A stretch of 64,000 nt of DNA from Komagataeibacter swingsii (lineage in GTDB: Bacteria > Pseudomonadota > Alphaproteobacteria > Acetobacterales > Acetobacteraceae), in the NCBI RefSeq assembly GCF_003207895.1, contig NZ_NKUB01000006.1:83442-147441 (forward strand). Direction: 5' to 3'. The stretch's first letter is position 1, and the number at the start of each line of letters is the position of its first letter. The notes under the pieces were generated by a model. The model had not been told where the DNA came from, ran no database searches, and saw only the letters and a list, made by a program, of their open reading frames with translations. Both the position numbers and the translations under genes were made by a program. Positions 63,902 through 64,000 of the stretch are shown here, in pieces.

Positions 63902-64000
63902 TTAGAGCATTCTGTGATTAGGTTGATGCATATCCTGAGTTTTTGAGGTAGTTGGCACATTCCTGTGGTGAGAAGCCTTTGATGAGTGAGCCGATGCGTT
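63902..64000 (-). mobile_element. End of an IS630-family insertion sequence (continues past the window)
   Basis: From about 63902, sequence unlike the GC-rich chromosome starts with TTAGAGCATTCTGTGATTAGG and contains the C-terminal end of a transposase on the minus strand. It begins just after a TA, the target dinucleotide of IS630-type elements, 2 bp from repeat copy 5. The full element is outside the window. Confidence 0.75.
63918..64000 (-). CDS. IS630-family transposase, C-terminal 26 residues (partial)
   Basis: The visible end reads IGSLIKGFSPQECANYLKNS then GYAST and stops. This P-x-E-C-A-N-Y...N-x-G-Y-A pattern is the typical C terminus of IS630-family DDE transposases, which cut and paste at TA sites. 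Only the tail is in the window, so completeness cannot be judged. Base composition is clearly lower in GC than the neighbouring genes. Confidence 0.8.
   Translation of the reverse strand, partial: RIGSLIKGFSPQECANYLKNSGYAST

Overview
The window looks like chromosomal core sequence from an acetic acid bacterium (Alphaproteobacteria, Acetobacteraceae, most likely a Komagataeibacter or Gluconacetobacter relative). This is inferred from the strongly GC-rich coding style, an ALAS-type hemA (C4 haem pathway), an edd-eda Entner-Doudoroff pair, an alphaproteobacterial RNase E and PII protein, and the gene order tkt-like/gap/pgk. No species call can be made from the sequence alone. There is no prophage, CRISPR array or rRNA operon. 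The only clear mobile element is the tail of an IS630-family transposase at the right edge.

Layout. 1-5.3 kb: a PII gene fragment on the minus strand, then ubiH-like, cysE, a HI0933-type flavoprotein and a HerA-like ATPase on the plus strand; the last three are joined by overlapping stop/start codons. 5.6-8.5 kb: rne on the minus strand. 9.2-12.1 kb: a Tat-type cell-wall amidase and leuA, the latter behind an unlisted leucine-rich leader peptide with a leaderless-type promoter. 12.2-19.3 kb: a Gln/Tyr/Gly-repeat lipoprotein, then the rod-shape operon mreB-mreC-mreD-mrdA-rodA with a DUF3293-like gene. 19.4-27.5 kb: glyS-glyQ, a DUF2076 protein, an AlkB-type dioxygenase, eda-edd and tRNA-Lys. 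27.7-35.6 kb: a cyclophilin, coaD, gyrA, ssb and uvrA. 35.6-42.6 kb: polyamine genes speD and speE, a small ABM monooxygenase, then a tandem glycine riboswitch controlling gcvT-gcvH-gcvP. 42.7-48 kb: an iron-siderophore/cobalamin-type ABC importer, a small secreted protein and a coiled-coil porin. 48-53.2 kb: a frameshifted methyltransferase, a glyoxalase-I-like gene, dapF-mtaB-ftsY and an orphan PD-(D/E)XK-like protein. 53.3-60.5 kb: pgk-gap with a catalytically degraded transketolase homologue, a lipoprotein, hemA and a DsbA-like thiol protein. 60.7-64 kb: a gamma-glutamyltransferase-like lipoprotein, recA, another small lipoprotein and the IS630 end.

Genes that work together: mreBCD/mrdA/rodA build the lateral wall; edd-eda and gap-pgk cover the Entner-Doudoroff route and lower glycolysis; speD-speE make spermidine; gcvTHP cleave glycine under glycine-riboswitch control; ssb, uvrA, recA, gyrA and alkB serve DNA maintenance and repair.

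The least expected signals are: (1) a five-copy dispersed repeat of about 80 bp that folds into nested hairpins and always sits between converging genes, once supplying the end of a coding sequence; (2) a transketolase homologue in the tkt-gap-pgk position that has lost nearly all cofactor and catalytic residues; (3) small ORFs hidden in leaders, namely a Leu-rich attenuator-like peptide before leuA, a 49-codon ORF translationally coupled to gcvT behind the glycine riboswitch, and a 42-codon ORF overlapping the speD start; (4) an orphan PD-(D/E)XK-like gene and a GGT-like protein with altered active-site residues.
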